Shown here: positions 5,948 through 5,970 of the stretch, in pieces
Layout: each line of letters starts with the position of its first letter
How positions within the stretch are numbered: the stretch's first letter is position 1
Source of the DNA: an uncultured Collinsella sp.
GTDB taxonomy: Bacteria > Actinomycetota > Coriobacteriia > Coriobacteriales > Coriobacteriaceae
Direction of reading: 5' to 3'
NCBI GenBank assembly: GCA_900751755.1
Contig: CAADSP010000030.1
Coordinates: forward strand, 1 to 5,970
DNA length: 5,970 nt
Notes under the pieces: generated by a model
What the model was told of the DNA's origin: nothing
Database searches by the model: none
The model's input: only the letters and a program-made list of their open reading frames with translations
Program-made: the position numbers and the translations under genes

Positions 5948-5970
5948 GGGTGGAGACGAGGGGGATCGAA
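5948..5970 (-). ncRNA. ssrA: Transfer-messenger RNA, 3' end only (cut by the window edge)
   Basis: tmRNA enters ribosomes stalled on broken messages, adds a degradation tag and releases them. Only the last 20 or so bases are visible. Read on the minus strand they give a T-loop TTCGATC, T-stem 3' half CCCCT, acceptor 3' strand CGTCTCC and discriminator A (5951). From memory, the CGTCTCCA end is the same as that of Bacillus subtilis tmRNA, whose 5' end GGGGACG would pair with it through the alanine-identity G3-U70 wobble. A U at position 70 is present here. The following bases are CCC, so the terminal A of CCA seems not to be encoded. The mapped terminator just after it fits a stand-alone RNA gene. 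A tRNA gene (alanine-type, by U70 and A73) is the alternative; the tag-coding part lies outside the window. Confidence 0.75.

Overview
The window looks like a housekeeping block from a GC-rich Actinomycetota chromosome, with every gene on the minus strand. The gene order (site-2 protease, scpA, scpB, rluB, cmk) is widely seen in Gram-positive bacteria, and scpA-scpB-rluB-cmk is typical of Actinomycetota. I infer a gut-type Coriobacteriia member (Collinsella-like) from the protein flavour and from the ABC-F and tmRNA neighbourhood. That placement is an impression, not a measurement. I see no mobile element, CRISPR array, integrase, prophage gene or phase-variable repeat.

Layout in the direction of transcription, from the right edge leftwards: (1) the 3' end of a tmRNA gene (ssrA; about 5948-5970, cut by the window edge), followed by a strong intrinsic terminator (5935-5907). 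(2) A three-gene cluster: a 677-aa ABC-F ATPase with a C-terminal coiled coil (5875-3842); a 98-aa uncharacterised membrane protein that starts at a GTG inside the end of the ABC-F gene (3855-3559); and, 9 nt later, a compact M50 site-2 protease (3549-2866). (3) An 84-bp gap with a small hairpin and a very strong Shine-Dalgarno sequence, then scpA (2781-1969), scpB (1957-1229) and rluB (1242-277), packed with an 11-nt gap and a 14-nt overlap. (4) A 66-bp gap, then the first 70 codons of cmk (210-1), which runs off the left edge.

How the genes fit together: tmRNA frees stalled ribosomes, and ABC-F ATPases act at the ribosomal E site to resolve stalled or idle states, so the right end has a translation-rescue theme. 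ScpA and ScpB are the kleisin and its partner in the Smc condensin complex that compacts and separates chromosomes. RluB modifies 23S rRNA, and Cmk makes CDP and dCDP for RNA and DNA synthesis. The 98-aa membrane protein and the substrate of the site-2 protease are the real unknowns. No promoter could be called with confidence.

I did not find a clearly new system. The best leads are the coupled ABC-F / small membrane protein / site-2 protease trio directly downstream of ssrA, the structured scpA leader, and the start-site question for rluB.
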